Of a stretch of DNA of 64,000 nucleotides, positions 42,310-52,588 are shown piece by piece. The notes under the pieces were generated by a model, which was not told the origin of the DNA, ran no database searches, and saw only the letters and a list, made by a program, of their open reading frames with translations. Source of the DNA: Closterium sp. NIES-65 (lineage: Eukaryota; Streptophyta; Zygnematophyceae; Desmidiales; Closteriaceae). The stretch spans positions 1,007,001-1,071,000 of the forward strand of contig CANXME010000897.1 of the NCBI GenBank assembly GCA_948144175.1, read 5' to 3'. Position 1 is the first letter of the stretch. Every line of letters begins with the position of its first letter. A program made the translations under genes and the position numbers.

Positions 42310-43701
42310 AGAGCATCTTTATAGGATACTTTTAACGATTCTTACTTTCGTGGGTGTTCTGTTGGAGTTTCCCGGTCGGTGCAGGGTCTTTTTTCGCGAA
42401 GCCTCCATTTGCCTCGGCGATTTCCCCTAATGCCGGCCGGTCGTGACGTTTTAGATTCGCGCTATCATTTTCTCCTTTTTTCACCCGCTCCGAAGTCGCC
42501 ACGTCGTCGCCTTTTCCTGCTTTTTGGATCTTTACGCGATCGCCAGGTCGATCCGCGGCTACTGGCGATTCCCGTTTTTTTACTTCGAGGGTGCTCCACT
42601 GTTTCCGTCTCGGAGTGCCGTACGTGCTTTCTTCATTTTGTAGCACGACAAAAACTGATGTCCTGCTGCGCCGCAAAATTCGCATTTTGTCGGCTGCTGC
42701 TTCGCGGCGTATTTGTCGATATCCATCGGTTCGGCGAAAGTGGGGGGTGCCGATCGCTCCGTGCCGAATGTACGGTTCGGCGTGAAGCGTCGTGTTTCGG
42801 GTTGACCTCGAGTCAGCGCGTCGTATCGCTCGGCAGCACGCACGATGTCTCGGTAGCTGTTGTAATTCGCCGCAATCACCTGCCGCCGAATCTCCATTTT
42901 AAACCCTTCGGTGTACGCCTGGATTTTTTCGCCTTCGGTCAGGTCGGTGATGCGGCTAAACAGTAACTCCATCTGCTGCGTGTACTGTGTTACACTACTG
43001 TATTGCTTGTGTCGGTGTATCTGCTGCCGAGCCATGTAGGTCGTATTAATTGGTTTGAAACGCTAGGTTAAATCTGCCCGAAACTGTTGCCACGTTTTCT
43101 CCCCGCGGGCTACGTCGGTGTAGTAAATCCATTCGAGAGCCGGTCCACGTAACAGTGTCGTTGCGAGCCAAATTCTTGCTGCGTCGTGTTGCAGGGTTGA
43201 ACAGCCAATGGCCTCGAAGTAAATTTCGAGGGTGGCCACGAATTGCCGGACGTCGGATCCCTTCGCGCTTGGATTGAACGCCTCCGGGAGCCTCGGTCGT
43301 GCTGCTTCGAGGTTCGGCGATAGTGGTGCCATTGGTCCATGAAATGACAGTGTCCCCACTGCTGCCGGAGTTGTCGTTGCTGTAGCCGTTGCGGTTGCTG
43401 CTGCTGCGGTGGCGAACCCTGGTTGGCTTGACAAAAAAGCCTCGAGTCGACGAAGCGTCGCCTGTGTCTGCTCCATGTCGGTGCGGAGGCTCGCGATGTC
43501 GCTCGTAGTCGCGTAGTTGTCGCCTTGGCCCTCCATGCCTGACATCAACGCGTCCGAAAAAACCGAAGCAAGGGGGAGCGAAAAACACGGAGCCGGTTTT
43601 ATGTACCCGAAATCGATGTTTGACTGCGTCGCCCCCGCGGTTTTTTGAAGACTGATTTTTTAGCGGTCGAAAGAAATTCGCGTGTAAACGGGCTCTGATT
43701 A
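42310..43701 (-). pseudogene. Gypsy G Gag (remnant) and primer-site region
   Basis: Minus strand. N-terminal Gag at about 43548-43063 has LRTDMEQTQATLRRLEAF (probable coiled coil) and the capsid segment KGSDVRQFVATLEIYFEAIG. It continues to 42580 with ITDLTEGEKIQAYTEGF and a classic CCHC zinc knuckle, CEFCGAAGHQFLSC (C-X2-C-X4-H-X4-C), near 42655. Between the start and the LTR lies ATCAGAGCCC (about 43688-43697), the core of a Met-tRNA primer site. 42310-42575 is the continuing gag-pol linker with no clear motif. Broken. Confidence 0.85.
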
Positions 43702-44054
43702 CTAGAAAAGAGAATGAGATTTGAGTTGAATTGAATGATCACCTGGGTACAACACGAGGCTATATATAGGCTCGACACAAGGCCGCGTAACCAGGTGTTA
43801 CGCAAAGGTTTCCGCGGGCTGCGTAGCGTCCCGAACAGACCCTTACCGAATTCGGTAGAAGGCAATTCGGTGGCGACCGAAAAGGCCAGAATTCGGTGCA
43901 CGTAACCTAGCTCGGTGCTATAACTATAATAAAATATAGGAAAGCACCTAGCCTAGGAAATCAAGCAATTCATGCATGCATATCTTATGCTAGAAATAGC
44001 ATGATCAAGTAAAGGCAAGCAAGCATAGCTGGCATAAGCCGTCGTACTCTCACA
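43702..44054 (-). repeat. Gypsy G 5' LTR
   Basis: Matches 1427-1804 with many scattered differences. The minus-strand start is TGTGAGAGTACGAC at 44054; target duplication AAAGG follows at 44055-44059. TATATATA is at 43761-43768. The inner edge is less certain because the two copies differ in length. Confidence 0.85.
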
Positions 44055-45071
44055 AAAGGTGTCCGAGGCGCTGGTGCCAGAGAGTATTGTCAGCGGGAAA
44101 GCCGGAGGTGCCCATGTAGCGCGTGCGCGTTTCCTCAGGGTCTTCGTTAGGTACAGGAGCAGGTTCTGCTGCTACTCCCTCTGCTTCTTCTTCTTGTGCG
44201 GTAGTCAGCTTCAGCGCCAGGAACTCTCTGTCGCGAATCTCAGTGAGCAGAATGTTGGTCCCGGGGATGGTTCCGGGGACGAGGGTGGGTTCGCGTGGCT
44301 CAGGGGCAGGTCCGTAGATGGTGCGACGCGGGGTTGACGGCTCGTTGCCCCAGATGATGGTGTCCCATGGATCACGACGCGGGGGATTGTCAGGAGGAGG
44401 TGGTGAGAGTGGAATGTGACGCGGGGGACGACCAAGAGGAACGGCTGCAGGTGTTTCCTCAGCTTTATCCTCTCCCCCCTTTCGTTCTTCGCGGAAAGTA
44501 CCCCAGCCGCTTTTGTCGGCGCTTGTTGCGGCGCCCCATCCACCACTCGCGTTGGCCCAGGTTCCGCCGGTGTCTCCCCAGCCGCTAGTGTCACTTGTTC
44601 CCCATCCTCCAGCGCTCCCCCACCCCCCTTCATTGGAGGCACTTTCTTCAGCCTCAGCTCCCCAGGTGGCGCAAGCGAAGGTCCCACGTGCTTCTGCGAG
44701 GCTTTGCTGGCGAAGCTCCTCAGCTTCGTGGCGCACCAATTCTTCCTCTTGCTCGGCGGTGAGTTTCTTCGATGAGTCGCGTCGATGAGAGTAGATGGTC
44801 AGAAACCTCTCGTAGGTGTAGGGTCGCGGCTCGCCATGGGCATCAAAGGTGCCGATGCCAGTTCCGCGTAGCATGCCTTGAAGGAGCTGTGAGGGGGACC
44901 GATGAGGGGATGCTCTAGCGTGCCGAAAATACCATGGGTAGTAACTTCAAGCTCGAGCTGCGACATCCCTTCCTCTGGGGGCGCGTGGTGTTCTGCTTCA
45001 GCGATGGCGGCGAATCCACGGTCGGCAATCGCGCTCGTTGATGTCGTCAGCGTGTAACAATCCCTGCAGAT
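44055..45071 (-). pseudogene. Copia A gag-pre-integrase region (remnant)
   Basis: Minus strand. Contains TRYMGTSGFPADNTLWHQRLGH at about 44120-44057, the gag-pre-integrase histidine motif that joins protease to integrase. It is preceded by a Trp/Gly-rich stretch (GWGSAGGWGTSDTSGWG, about 44560-44640), a Glu-rich coil (TAEQEEELVRHEAEELRQQ) and an EAEEGVA-like acidic spacer. Such GW repeats are unusual in Copia and may be lineage specific. Cut on the left by Gypsy G and on the right by C3. Broken. Confidence 0.75.
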
Positions 45072-45205
45072 TGTGGAACTATGAGCAGAGAGGAATGTTT
45101 GAACTAGAAGTGAAATGAGTACAAGTAGTAAACCCTAGAATTGTGTACCCCCTATAGGCTAACCCACTGTAGCCTACACAAGCATAACATATATAATGTT
45201 TGACA
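45072..45205 (-). repeat. Copia C3 3' LTR
   Basis: Plus-strand ends TGTGGAACTATGAGC and TGTTTGACA; identical to 52455-52588. Core GTAGGCTACAGTGGG on the minus strand. Confidence 0.97.
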
Positions 45206-45411
45206 CACCCCCATAGGCAAAGTGGGGGAGAACAAGGGGTCACAAGACCAGTCAAGCAAAGCAAAGCAAGCTCAGGGTGGATCACAAAGTCACCACACAG
45301 TCCGAGCACAAGAGCAGGGCCAGAGGCCAGTTCACATGCAGGAGTACAGACATATATATAAAACTAGACAAGCAAGAGCAGGTATATATATATGTCACAG
45401 TACAAGTAAAG
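45206..45411 (-). promoter_or_regulatory. Copia C3 3' UTR and polypurine tract
   Basis: Plus-strand CACCCCCATAGGC next to the LTR is the polypurine complement; the conserved 3' block follows. The AT-stem hairpin at about 45348-45398 has loop CTAGACAAGCAAGAGCAGG (plus-strand reading). Confidence 0.85.
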
Positions 45412-48400
45412 TCAAGAGGAGAGCAAGTGAGGCAAGACAGACACAAGACCCAGCTGGGTGCAAAAGCGCTGATGATCACAAGGCGCGAGTGCCTTGGTGA
45501 ACACATCAGCAGTGTTGGCCTCAGAGGCCACGTACGCAAGTCGCAACTGACCACGCTGCTGCAGCTCACGAGCAAGGAAGTAGCGGAGAGCAATGTGCTT
45601 CGTTCTGTGCTCCAAGCGCTGCTCTCGACACAAGGCCAGCATGGCCTTGTTGTCTACGTACAGCACTGGAGGAGAACGAGGCGGCTCTCCAAGGTCAGTC
45701 AGCAGGTAGGTGAGCCAGCGAAGCTCCTGTGCAGCCATGGCCCCGGCGTAGATCTCAGCCTCACAACTGGAGCCGAGAACCGAAGACGAGCGAGTAGACC
45801 GCCACGAGACAGAGCCGGAACCAAGGCTGAAGGTGTAACCCTGTGACGACCGCTGCGTAGCCTGGTCGTCAGCCCAAGAAGCGTCCGCGTGGACGGTAAG
45901 GACCACTGGACTCCGCCCTCCAAGCACAAGCCCCATGCCCGACGTACTGCACAGGTAGCGCAATACCCTCTTCGCTGCAGCCATGTGCTCTGGTCTGTGT
46001 CTCCCAGGAGCAACATAGCGTGCAAGAATGCTCAGAGGATATGCAAGGTCAGGTCGTGTGCAGGTCATCAGGTACATGAGGCAGCCAACAAGCTCTGCAT
46101 ACGGACCACTCGACTCTACGGACTCATCCGAAGGCAGAGCTGAGAGTGAGTGGCGAGTAGGCAGAGGAGTGGCCTGAGGCGAGGAGTACGTGAAGCCGAA
46201 GCGCTGAAGGACCTGCTGCACCATGTGTGACTGAGTCAAGGTAATGGTGCGGCGTGCTCTGTCCCGAGTGATCTGCAAGCCAAGGTAGCTGCGCAGTTCA
46301 CCCAGGTCTGTGCACGTGTGTCTCTTCAGCAGCTCGGACTTCACGTAGGCGAGTCCAGCAGTGTCCGCTGTGGCAAAGACCAAGTCGTCGACGTACACGA
46401 GGATGTAGAACGGCGGCAGGGAAGTGTCGGTGCGAAGAAACAGCGACGGGTCAGCAGTAGAAGGAGCAAACCCAAGAGCCGCAAGCGTAGTCCTCAGTGT
46501 GTCGTGCCACTCACGCGGTGCCTGGCGGAGACCGTAGACTGGCCGTCGGAGGCTCCACTGGGTGCCAGGAGGGAAAGTCCCAGTGAAGCCAGGCGGACGG
46601 CGCAGCCAGATCTCCTCGTGCAGGCTACCCTGCAGGAACGCAGTGCTGAAGTCGAGAGAGTGAAGCTCGTAGTCGCGCTGAGCGGCAATGTGCAGCAGCA
46701 CCCGAAGAGTGGTCATCTTCGGGGTGGGAGAGAAGGTCTGAAAGTAGTCAACTCCCTGCCGCTGACTGAAGCCACGAGCCACGTAACGCGCCTTGAAGAC
46801 AGGCGGCGAGCCCGGCGGCCGCTTCACCCTGAAGATCCACATGCCACTGACGATGTTCGCCCCAGGAGGGGGAACCGCGTCAACGTAGGTGCCTGTGGAC
46901 TTCCAGGAAGCCATCTCTGCATCCATAGCTGCCTGCCACTGAGAGGAGTAGGGACCCTCTACGGCCTCCGCGTAAGAACGCGGAGTCGGGATGTCTAGTG
47001 CATCCGGGTCTCCCTCAGGGGCTAGCAGTACAGACGCGAGACGAGGTGAAGCAGCGGCTAGACACTGGAACTCCTCCTGCCTGTCCTCTAGGACGTCCGT
47101 GCCAAGGGCACACTCACCCCCGACGGACGGAGGACAGGCGGACTCAGACTCAGCGACAAGACGAGCAGCGTAGTCTAGACGACAGCGCGCAGCAAAGTCG
47201 ACAAGCTCAGTGACAAGGGCAGACGCAGCAGACGACTCGAAGGAAGGGTCAGTGACAGCAGTAGCAAGGAGACGCGTGACAGTAGGACTGGCAGCACGAA
47301 GAGAGTCCGACTCCGGGTCGGCAAGAGCAGGAAGAGAGGAAGCAGGAGGAGAAGGCAAAGGGGCACGCAGAGGAGCAGTGGACGGACGCAGTGACATCCG
47401 GTGCGTGCCAGGGACAGGAGGAGGACGCTGACGCGACCCGCGACCACTAGCGCGCGCAGTACGAACAGGCGACGCAGGACGAGACGCAGGCTCACGACGC
47501 TCAGTAAGACCTCCAGTCGGACCAGCGTAGGGAGAAGGAGCAGGCAAAGGGGAGGCAGGCTGTAGCTGTGGCTGTGACCGGACAGGCTGCGGACCCTCTA
47601 AGGGAGGAGGAGGAGGTGTAAGACCAAGAACCTGCTGCAGGAGCGGAACGAAGTACGGTCGAGGCCGCGCGGCGACGCCAGAAACAGCAGGAACAGCACC
47701 AGCACCCCCGGCAGGAGCACCCACTCCAGCAGCACCTCCAGCAGAACCACCAGAAGCTCCAGAACCTCCAGCAGCAGCACCAGGAGCACCGTCAGTCGGA
47801 CCACCAACCGCAGGCTCAGCGCCAACGTCCTCAGCAGGACCAGCTCCAGGAGAACATTCAGACCCAGCAGCTCCAGCACCCACAGGACGAGCACCTCCAG
47901 GTCGCGTGGCAGTAGCGCCCTCCGCAGCCGAAGAACCACCAGCACCAGCGGCACGCCTCCAGCGCCGGGCAAACCACTCACGCAGCTCCTGTGGAGAGAG
48001 CGGCTCCCGGTGAGACGAAGCACCCCCAGGCACAGCACCTCCAGGCTCGGCACCTCCCGGCTCAGCACCCCCAGGCTCAGTACCCCCAGACACAGCACCC
48101 CCAGGCACAGCACCCCCAGGCTCAGCACCCCCAGGCTCAGCACCCCCAGGCCCAGCACCCCCAGACTCCGCACCCCCAGGCTCCGCACCCCCAGGCTCAG
48201 CACCCCTAGACTCCGCACCCCCAGGCTCAGCTCCCGCAGCAGCACCGGAGTCACCAGTGACCTCGACAGGCTCGACCGCGTCTACCTGAGACACACCTGA
48301 AGGGGCAGGACCCTGAGGGGGGAGGGGGACTACTGGGGGGGGACCTGGTACCAAGAAGAGGGGGGGTGGGGGGAGGGACGGAGTGCGGTAGGGGAAGAGG

Positions 48401-51357
48401 CGGTAGTAGGGTACCGACTCGTCGAACGTGACGTCCTGGGAGGACAGAACACGTCGAGAGGTGGGGTGGTAAAACTGCCACCCAGGGGCGTCGGGGGGGA
48501 ACCCGAGGAAGACGCAGGGAGAAGCACGAGGGGACAGCTTGTCCGCAGACAGGTCGCGAACAAACGCCCGAGATCCCCAGACCCGGAACGCCGACGCATC
48601 GCCAACCTTCCCCGTCCATAACAGAGCTGGGGAGGTCTCCGGTCGAGAGACCCTGGGGTGGAGGTTGATCTGGTGCGCAGCGTACCTGACCGCAAACGGC
48701 CACAGAAAATGGGGAGCAGCCGCATGCATCATGGACGTACGAGCGACGTCCATGACCATGCCAATGCGGCGCTCAGCGATCCCATTCTGCTGTGGTGAGT
48801 CCGGAAGCGTGAAGGTCTGACGGATGCCTCGCACACGACAGTAGGCACTCAGGAGGGCCGAGGAGAACTCTCCGCCTCTGTCCGAGTGCAGACGCAAGAC
48901 AGGGAAGTCAGAGCCAAAGCTTCTCCGAAGCTGAAGACGAGCTGCGCGGATCCAGTCGATCAACACCTGAGTGACCTCACCCTTGCTGCGCAAGGGGAAG
49001 ACTGTGGTGTAACGCGAGTAGTCGTCAACCACTAGCAGGAAGTAGCGCTCCTGACCCTGTCCACGGACGCGGGCTGGGCCCCACACGTCCATGTGAAGCG
49101 TCTGCAACGGGGCCTCTGTCGGAGGAAACTGGGAGGAGTGAGGGGCAGCACGCTGGCGCCCCTCGACACAGGGGACACAGGCAGGGCCAGGGCCCGGAGG
49201 AAGGGGAGGGAGGGACCGGGGAAGACCAGACACAAGGACCCGCGAGGCCATGCCTCTGAGCCGAAGCAGAGAGGGGTGGCCAAGGCGGTGGTGCCAGAGG
49301 AGGGTCTCGTGAGACAGACGACGACACGAACAAGGGGCAGACTCAGGACCAGACCTGGACGCTGCAGCAAACACCTGACCAGACGAAGGGGCCCTACCAG
49401 ACGCAGTACCTGGAGGAGAAGCAGTGGTCAGTGTGTACAGGCTCGACCCCGGCCGACGTGTAAACGTAGCCAGGTGGCGACCTGTATCCGCCTCCGTACA
49501 GTGGGTCACCCGCTGACGAGCAGGGGTGAACTGGTGGACACCTGCATCCTGGAGGTCAGCACCACTCACCAAGTTCGTCGAGAACGAGGGGAGGTAGAGA
49601 CCAGTCAGGGTGCCAGAGGGGGCCGCCGGACACGGGAGGACAGTGGAGAAGCGAGACAGGACAGGCCCCCCAGAGGGGTCCGCCAGGGACACCGCAACAG
49701 GCCGACTCAGCGGCGTGAGAGTGGTGCGGTCCCTAAAGAAGGAGCGAGACGCTCCAGAGTCAAGGGTGAAGGTGTGAGAGGCCGAAGCCGACACAGTACC
49801 TGAGAGGGCGGACTCACCAGTACCTGAAAGCACAGACGCACTGGCACCTAGAGCAGCAGCCTCACTAGTACCTGACGCGGCAGTACCAATGCCCGGGTCG
49901 GGCGGGAAACACCGGTAACAGTCATCCTCATCACTACCAGTCACAGCATACATAGCAGAGAGAATAGCATCAAAATCAAGATCATAAATAGCTACACCAG
50001 CCCTAGACAGCTCTCCCCAGCGGGGGATCTCAGCGGCCTCCGGAAACTGCTGACGGCAGGCGTCGGTCAGGCGGCCAAAGCAGCGACGGGCTGTGTGGGC
50101 GCCTCCACACCTCTCCCCTGCACGGTCACCAGTGCGAAGAACGTAGGGGCAGGGACCAAGCGCACCACCGCGCTGACGCTGCAAGTACCACTCACGGAGC
50201 TGCTGAGGGCCGGGGACGGTGCGAGAGCGCTGCTGCTGCTGCTGCGGCTGCTGCTGTGGCTGCTGCTGCTGCTGCTGCTGGCGCTGACCACCCCCAGAGC
50301 TGCTCCGCTGGGACGAGCCACTCCGACCCCCTCCTCCACCGCCACCCCCGCCTCCACCGCCACCCCCGTCGCCACCGCCACCTCCCCCACCAGGACCGTC
50401 GCTCCCACCGCTCCCACCGCCTCCTCCGCTACCACCTCCGCCGCCACCTCCGCCTCCACCGCCGCCACTACTACCTCCACTCCCGCCACCACCCCCCCCG
50501 CCACCCCCACTCCCCCCTCCACCCCCACCGCCTCCTCCACCGCCCCCTCTGGCTCCACCCGCTCCCTTGCCCCCCTTGCCCTTGCCAGTGCGGCGTCTGC
50601 CACTGGGGGCAGACGCCGCGCCGACCGACTCAAAACCAACGAGGTCGGCCGCAGCGGCAGAGGCGACAGAGGGCAGCAGGGGGGAGGGACCACACCCCTC
50701 AAAGATGGGGGTGCGAGGGTCACCCCGAGAGGCCCCTACAGCGACAATACTCTTCTCAGCCGCTAGCAGGGACTCCTCAAGGAGGTCGACAGTGAGAGTG
50801 GTGGGACAGACAGAGAGAAACTGGTCCCTAACGACACGAAGGGACTCAGGAAGACGGGTGACGAGAAAGTAGAGCGTGATGTACATGGGAGGAGGGTTCG
50901 CAGCGCGGAACTCAGCAGGAAGGGCAGCGCGGTAGCGGGTGTCACTAGCGCGGAGGTGGGTAACGAGGTCAGCGACAGTGGGAAAGGAAGCGAGGTCAGG
51001 GAAGAGAAACGGTAGCATGAGGCGGCTAAGGGTAGCGGAGGAAGGGGAGGAGTAGCGCGCAACTACAGCGTCGTACAAGGCCTGAGCGGTCTTGCACTGA
51101 CTAAAGTGGGCACGCTCAGAGGAAGGGAGGTGGCGACGCACAGCAAGACGTGCAGCAGCATCGCGGGTCGCCCACTTGGAGCGAACGGCAGAGTCAGCAT
51201 CAGCAGGCGGGGCAGGGACAGCGCCAGAGACAAAGTCAAAGAGAGAGACCTCATCTACCGCATCACACAGTAAGTACAGCTGCAGATCCTCGATCCAGAC
51301 GGCAAAGTCAATGGCCCTCCCCTCAGCGTCAAAAGTGAGAACATTGGGGGTGGCCAT
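45412..51357 (-). CDS. gag-pol: Copia C3 Gag-Pol polyprotein, intact-looking
   Basis: 1,981 residues from MATPNVLTFDAEG (ATG at 51357) to PHLLSS and UGA. Codons upstream are open, but the first ATG matches relatives. By residue: UBN2-like capsid Gag 1-200; poly-Gly about 266-349; Gln-rich tract then QQLREWY about 390; zinc knuckle CPYVLRTGD ... CGGAHTARRC about 401-426; protease LDSGASRSFFRD about 532; gag-pre-integrase WHHRLGHPS about 689; integrase D777, D824 and a Glu 36 later (DD35E); linker of EPGGA repeats about 1039-1117 ending SPQELREWF; reverse transcriptase YVDD about 1655; Copia RNase H VLYVDNKA about 1902. All enzymes for particle formation, reverse transcription and integration are encoded in one frame, with no frameshift between gag and pol. 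Residue numbers are estimates. Confidence 0.96.
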   Translation of the reverse strand: MATPNVLTFDAEGRAIDFAVWIEDLQLYLLCDAVDEVSLFDFVSGAVPAPPADADSAVRSKWATRDAAARLAVRRHLPSSERAHFSQCKTAQALYDAVVARYSSPSSATLSRLMLPFLFPDLASFPTVADLVTHLRASDTRYRAALPAEFRAANPPPMYITLYFLVTRLPESLRVVRDQFLSVCPTTLTVDLLEESLLAAEKSIVAVGASRGDPRTPIFEGCGPSPLLPSVASAAAADLVGFESVGAASAPSGRRRTGKGKGGKGAGGARGGGGGGGGGGGGSGGGGGGGGGSGGSSGGGGGGGGGGGGSGGGGGSGGSDGPGGGGGGGDGGGGGGGGGGGGGGRSGSSQRSSSGGGQRQQQQQQQPQQQPQQQQQRSRTVPGPQQLREWYLQRQRGGALGPCPYVLRTGDRAGERCGGAHTARRCFGRLTDACRQQFPEAAEIPRWGELSRAGVAIYDLDFDAILSAMYAVTGSDEDDCYRCFPPDPGIGTAASGTSEAAALGASASVLSGTGESALSGTVSASASHTFTLDSGASRSFFRDRTTLTPLSRPVAVSLADPSGGPVLSRFSTVLPCPAAPSGTLTGLYLPSFSTNLVSGADLQDAGVHQFTPARQRVTHCTEADTGRHLATFTRRPGSSLYTLTTASPPGTASGRAPSSGQVFAAASRSGPESAPCSCRRLSHETLLWHHRLGHPSLLRLRGMASRVLVSGLPRSLPPLPPGPGPACVPCVEGRQRAAPHSSQFPPTEAPLQTLHMDVWGPARVRGQGQERYFLLVVDDYSRYTTVFPLRSKGEVTQVLIDWIRAARLQLRRSFGSDFPVLRLHSDRGGEFSSALLSAYCRVRGIRQTFTLPDSPQQNGIAERRIGMVMDVARTSMMHAAAPHFLWPFAVRYAAHQINLHPRVSRPETSPALLWTGKVGDASAFRVWGSRAFVRDLSADKLSPRASPCVFLGFPPDAPGWQFYHPTSRRVLSSQDVTFDESVPYYRLFPYRTPSLPPPPLFLVPGPPPVVPLPPQGPAPSGVSQVDAVEPVEVTGDSGAAAGAEPGGAESRGAEPGGAEPGGAESGGAGPGGAEPGGAEPGGAVPGGAVSGGTEPGGAEPGGAEPGGAVPGGASSHREPLSPQELREWFARRWRRAAGAGGSSAAEGATATRPGGARPVGAGAAGSECSPGAGPAEDVGAEPAVGGPTDGAPGAAAGGSGASGGSAGGAAGVGAPAGGAGAVPAVSGVAARPRPYFVPLLQQVLGLTPPPPPLEGPQPVRSQPQLQPASPLPAPSPYAGPTGGLTERREPASRPASPVRTARASGRGSRQRPPPVPGTHRMSLRPSTAPLRAPLPSPPASSLPALADPESDSLRAASPTVTRLLATAVTDPSFESSAASALVTELVDFAARCRLDYAARLVAESESACPPSVGGECALGTDVLEDRQEEFQCLAAASPRLASVLLAPEGDPDALDIPTPRSYAEAVEGPYSSQWQAAMDAEMASWKSTGTYVDAVPPPGANIVSGMWIFRVKRPPGSPPVFKARYVARGFSQRQGVDYFQTFSPTPKMTTLRVLLHIAAQRDYELHSLDFSTAFLQGSLHEEIWLRRPPGFTGTFPPGTQWSLRRPVYGLRQAPREWHDTLRTTLAALGFAPSTADPSLFLRTDTSLPPFYILVYVDDLVFATADTAGLAYVKSELLKRHTCTDLGELRSYLGLQITRDRARRTITLTQSHMVQQVLQRFGFTYSSPQATPLPTRHSLSALPSDESVESSGPYAELVGCLMYLMTCTRPDLAYPLSILARYVAPGRHRPEHMAAAKRVLRYLCSTSGMGLVLGGRSPVVLTVHADASWADDQATQRSSQGYTFSLGSGSVSWRSTRSSSVLGSSCEAEIYAGAMAAQELRWLTYLLTDLGEPPRSPPVLYVDNKAMLALCREQRLEHRTKHIALRYFLARELQQRGQLRLAYVASEANTADVFTKALAPCDHQRFCTQLGLVSVLPHLLSS

Positions 51358-52454
51358 AGCAGCAGCTGAAAGTCTCACCGGGATGGGAGAGTCGGGTAGG
51401 TCAGCAGCAGGCGGCTCGGGTTGCTCGTGCAGCTCAGGCGGCTCGGGCTGCTCAGGTACCGGGCGGCTCGGCTACTGCGGGGCGGCTCGGCTACTGCGGG
51501 GCGGCTCGGCTGCTGCTGGGCGGCTCGGCTGCTGCTGGGCGGCTCGGCTGCTGCTGGGCGGCTCGGCTGCTGCTGGGCGGCTCGGCTGCTGCTGGGCGGC
51601 TCGGCTGCTGCTGGGCGGCTCGGCTGCTGCTGGGCGGCTCGGCTGCTGCTGGGCGGCTCGGCTGCAGTGCAGTGGCGGGGCCGGGACAAGGCCGGCGGTA
51701 GGGCCGGCGGTAGGGCCAAGTAGGAGCCGGCGGCGGGCCGAGTAGGAGGCCGGCGACGGGCCGAGTAGGAGGCCGGCGGCGGGGCCGAGTAGGAGCCGGC
51801 GGCGGGGCCGTGTAGGAGGCCGGCGGCGGGCCGAGTAGGAGGCCGGCGGCGGGCCGAGTAGGAGGCCGGCGGCGGGGCCGAGTAGGAGCCGGCGGCGGGG
51901 CCGTGTAGGAGGCCGGCGGCGGGCCGAGTAGGAGGCCGGCGGCGGGCCGAGTAGGAGCCGGGGCCGGGCCGTGTAGGAGGCCGGCGGCGGGCCGTGTAGG
52001 AGGCCGGCGGCGGAGCCGAGTAGGAGCCGGCGGCGGGGCCGTGTAGGAGGCCGGCGGCGGGCCGAGTAGGAGGCCGGCGGCGGGCCGTGTAGGAGGCCGG
52101 TGGCGGGCCGAGTAGGAGGCCGGCGGCGGGCCGTGTAGGAGGCCGGCGGCGGGGCCGAGAAGGAGGCCGGCGCGGGGCCGCGTAAGGGGCCGAGTAGGAG
52201 CCGGCGGCCCAGGGCCGCGTAAGGGGCCGGCTCGGAGCCGCGTAAGAGGCCGGCGCGGGGCCGCGTAGGAGCCGGCGGCGCAGGGCCGCGTAAGGGGCCA
52301 GCGCGGGGCCGCGTAAGGGGCAGGCGGCGGGGCCGCAGGGGAGAGGGCGACCCGAAGGGTCGCTAAAACAAAAAGGGCGCGCCTCGGGGCGCGCTTCGGT
52401 GGGCCCAAAAAAAAAAAAAAAAATTCGGTCCTGGAGGGACCTAGCTCTATACCA
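51358..52454 (-). promoter_or_regulatory. Copia C3 leader
   Basis: Minus strand. The primer site TGGTATAGAGC is at 52454-52444 and GGGCCCACC at 52406-52398. Hairpin 1 (GCGCGCC-CCGA-GGCGCGC) is near 52394-52377 and hairpin 2 (GCGACCC-TTCG-GGTCGC, a stable UUCG loop) at 52363-52347. A minisatellite with unit near 24 bp (GGCCGGCGGCGGGCCGAGTAG, plus-strand reading) covers about 51720-52320. A regular 21-bp array GGCGGCTCGGCTGCTGCTG follows at 51480-51670. GGTGAG is at 51379-51374, only 17 bases before the ATG. Confidence 0.87.
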
Positions 52455-52588
52455 TGTGGAACTATGAGCAGAGAGGAATGTTTGAACTAGAAGTGAAATG
52501 AGTACAAGTAGTAAACCCTAGAATTGTGTACCCCCTATAGGCTAACCCACTGTAGCCTACACAAGCATAACATATATAATGTTTGACA
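52455..52588 (-). repeat. Copia C3 5' LTR
   Basis: 134 bp, identical by eye to 45072-45205; target duplication CAGAT follows, after which Copia A resumes. Confidence 0.97.

Larger units (their letters stand above)
1427..44054 (-). mobile_element. Gypsy chromovirus G, inserted in Copia A and itself split by two Copia elements
   Basis: The minus-strand Gypsy element is bounded by LTRs at 1427-1804 and about 43702-44054, with 5-bp target duplications AAAGG at 1422-1426 and 44055-44059. Pieces in order: gag (43590-42310), protease (34954-34132), reverse transcriptase and RNase H (4731-3174), integrase and chromodomain (3098-1830). The inserts are O (4732-34131) and C2 (34955-42309); without them G is about 5.9 kb, normal for a plant chromovirus. 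The LTR copies differ at many sites and the frame is broken in roughly eight or more places, so it is old and dead. The C-terminal chromodomain places it among chromoviruses, which often target heterochromatin. Confidence 0.93.
45072..52588 (-). mobile_element. Copia element C3, looks whole, very recent insertion in Copia A
   Basis: LTRs at 45072-45205 and 52455-52588 are 134 bp and identical by eye. Target duplication CAGAT is at 45067-45071 and 52589-52593. Length 7,517 bp. One uninterrupted Gag-Pol frame, primer site, leader hairpins, 3' UTR hairpin and polypurine tract are all present. It is the only member that looks whole, with no break seen. The LTR type matches N1. Confidence 0.97.
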
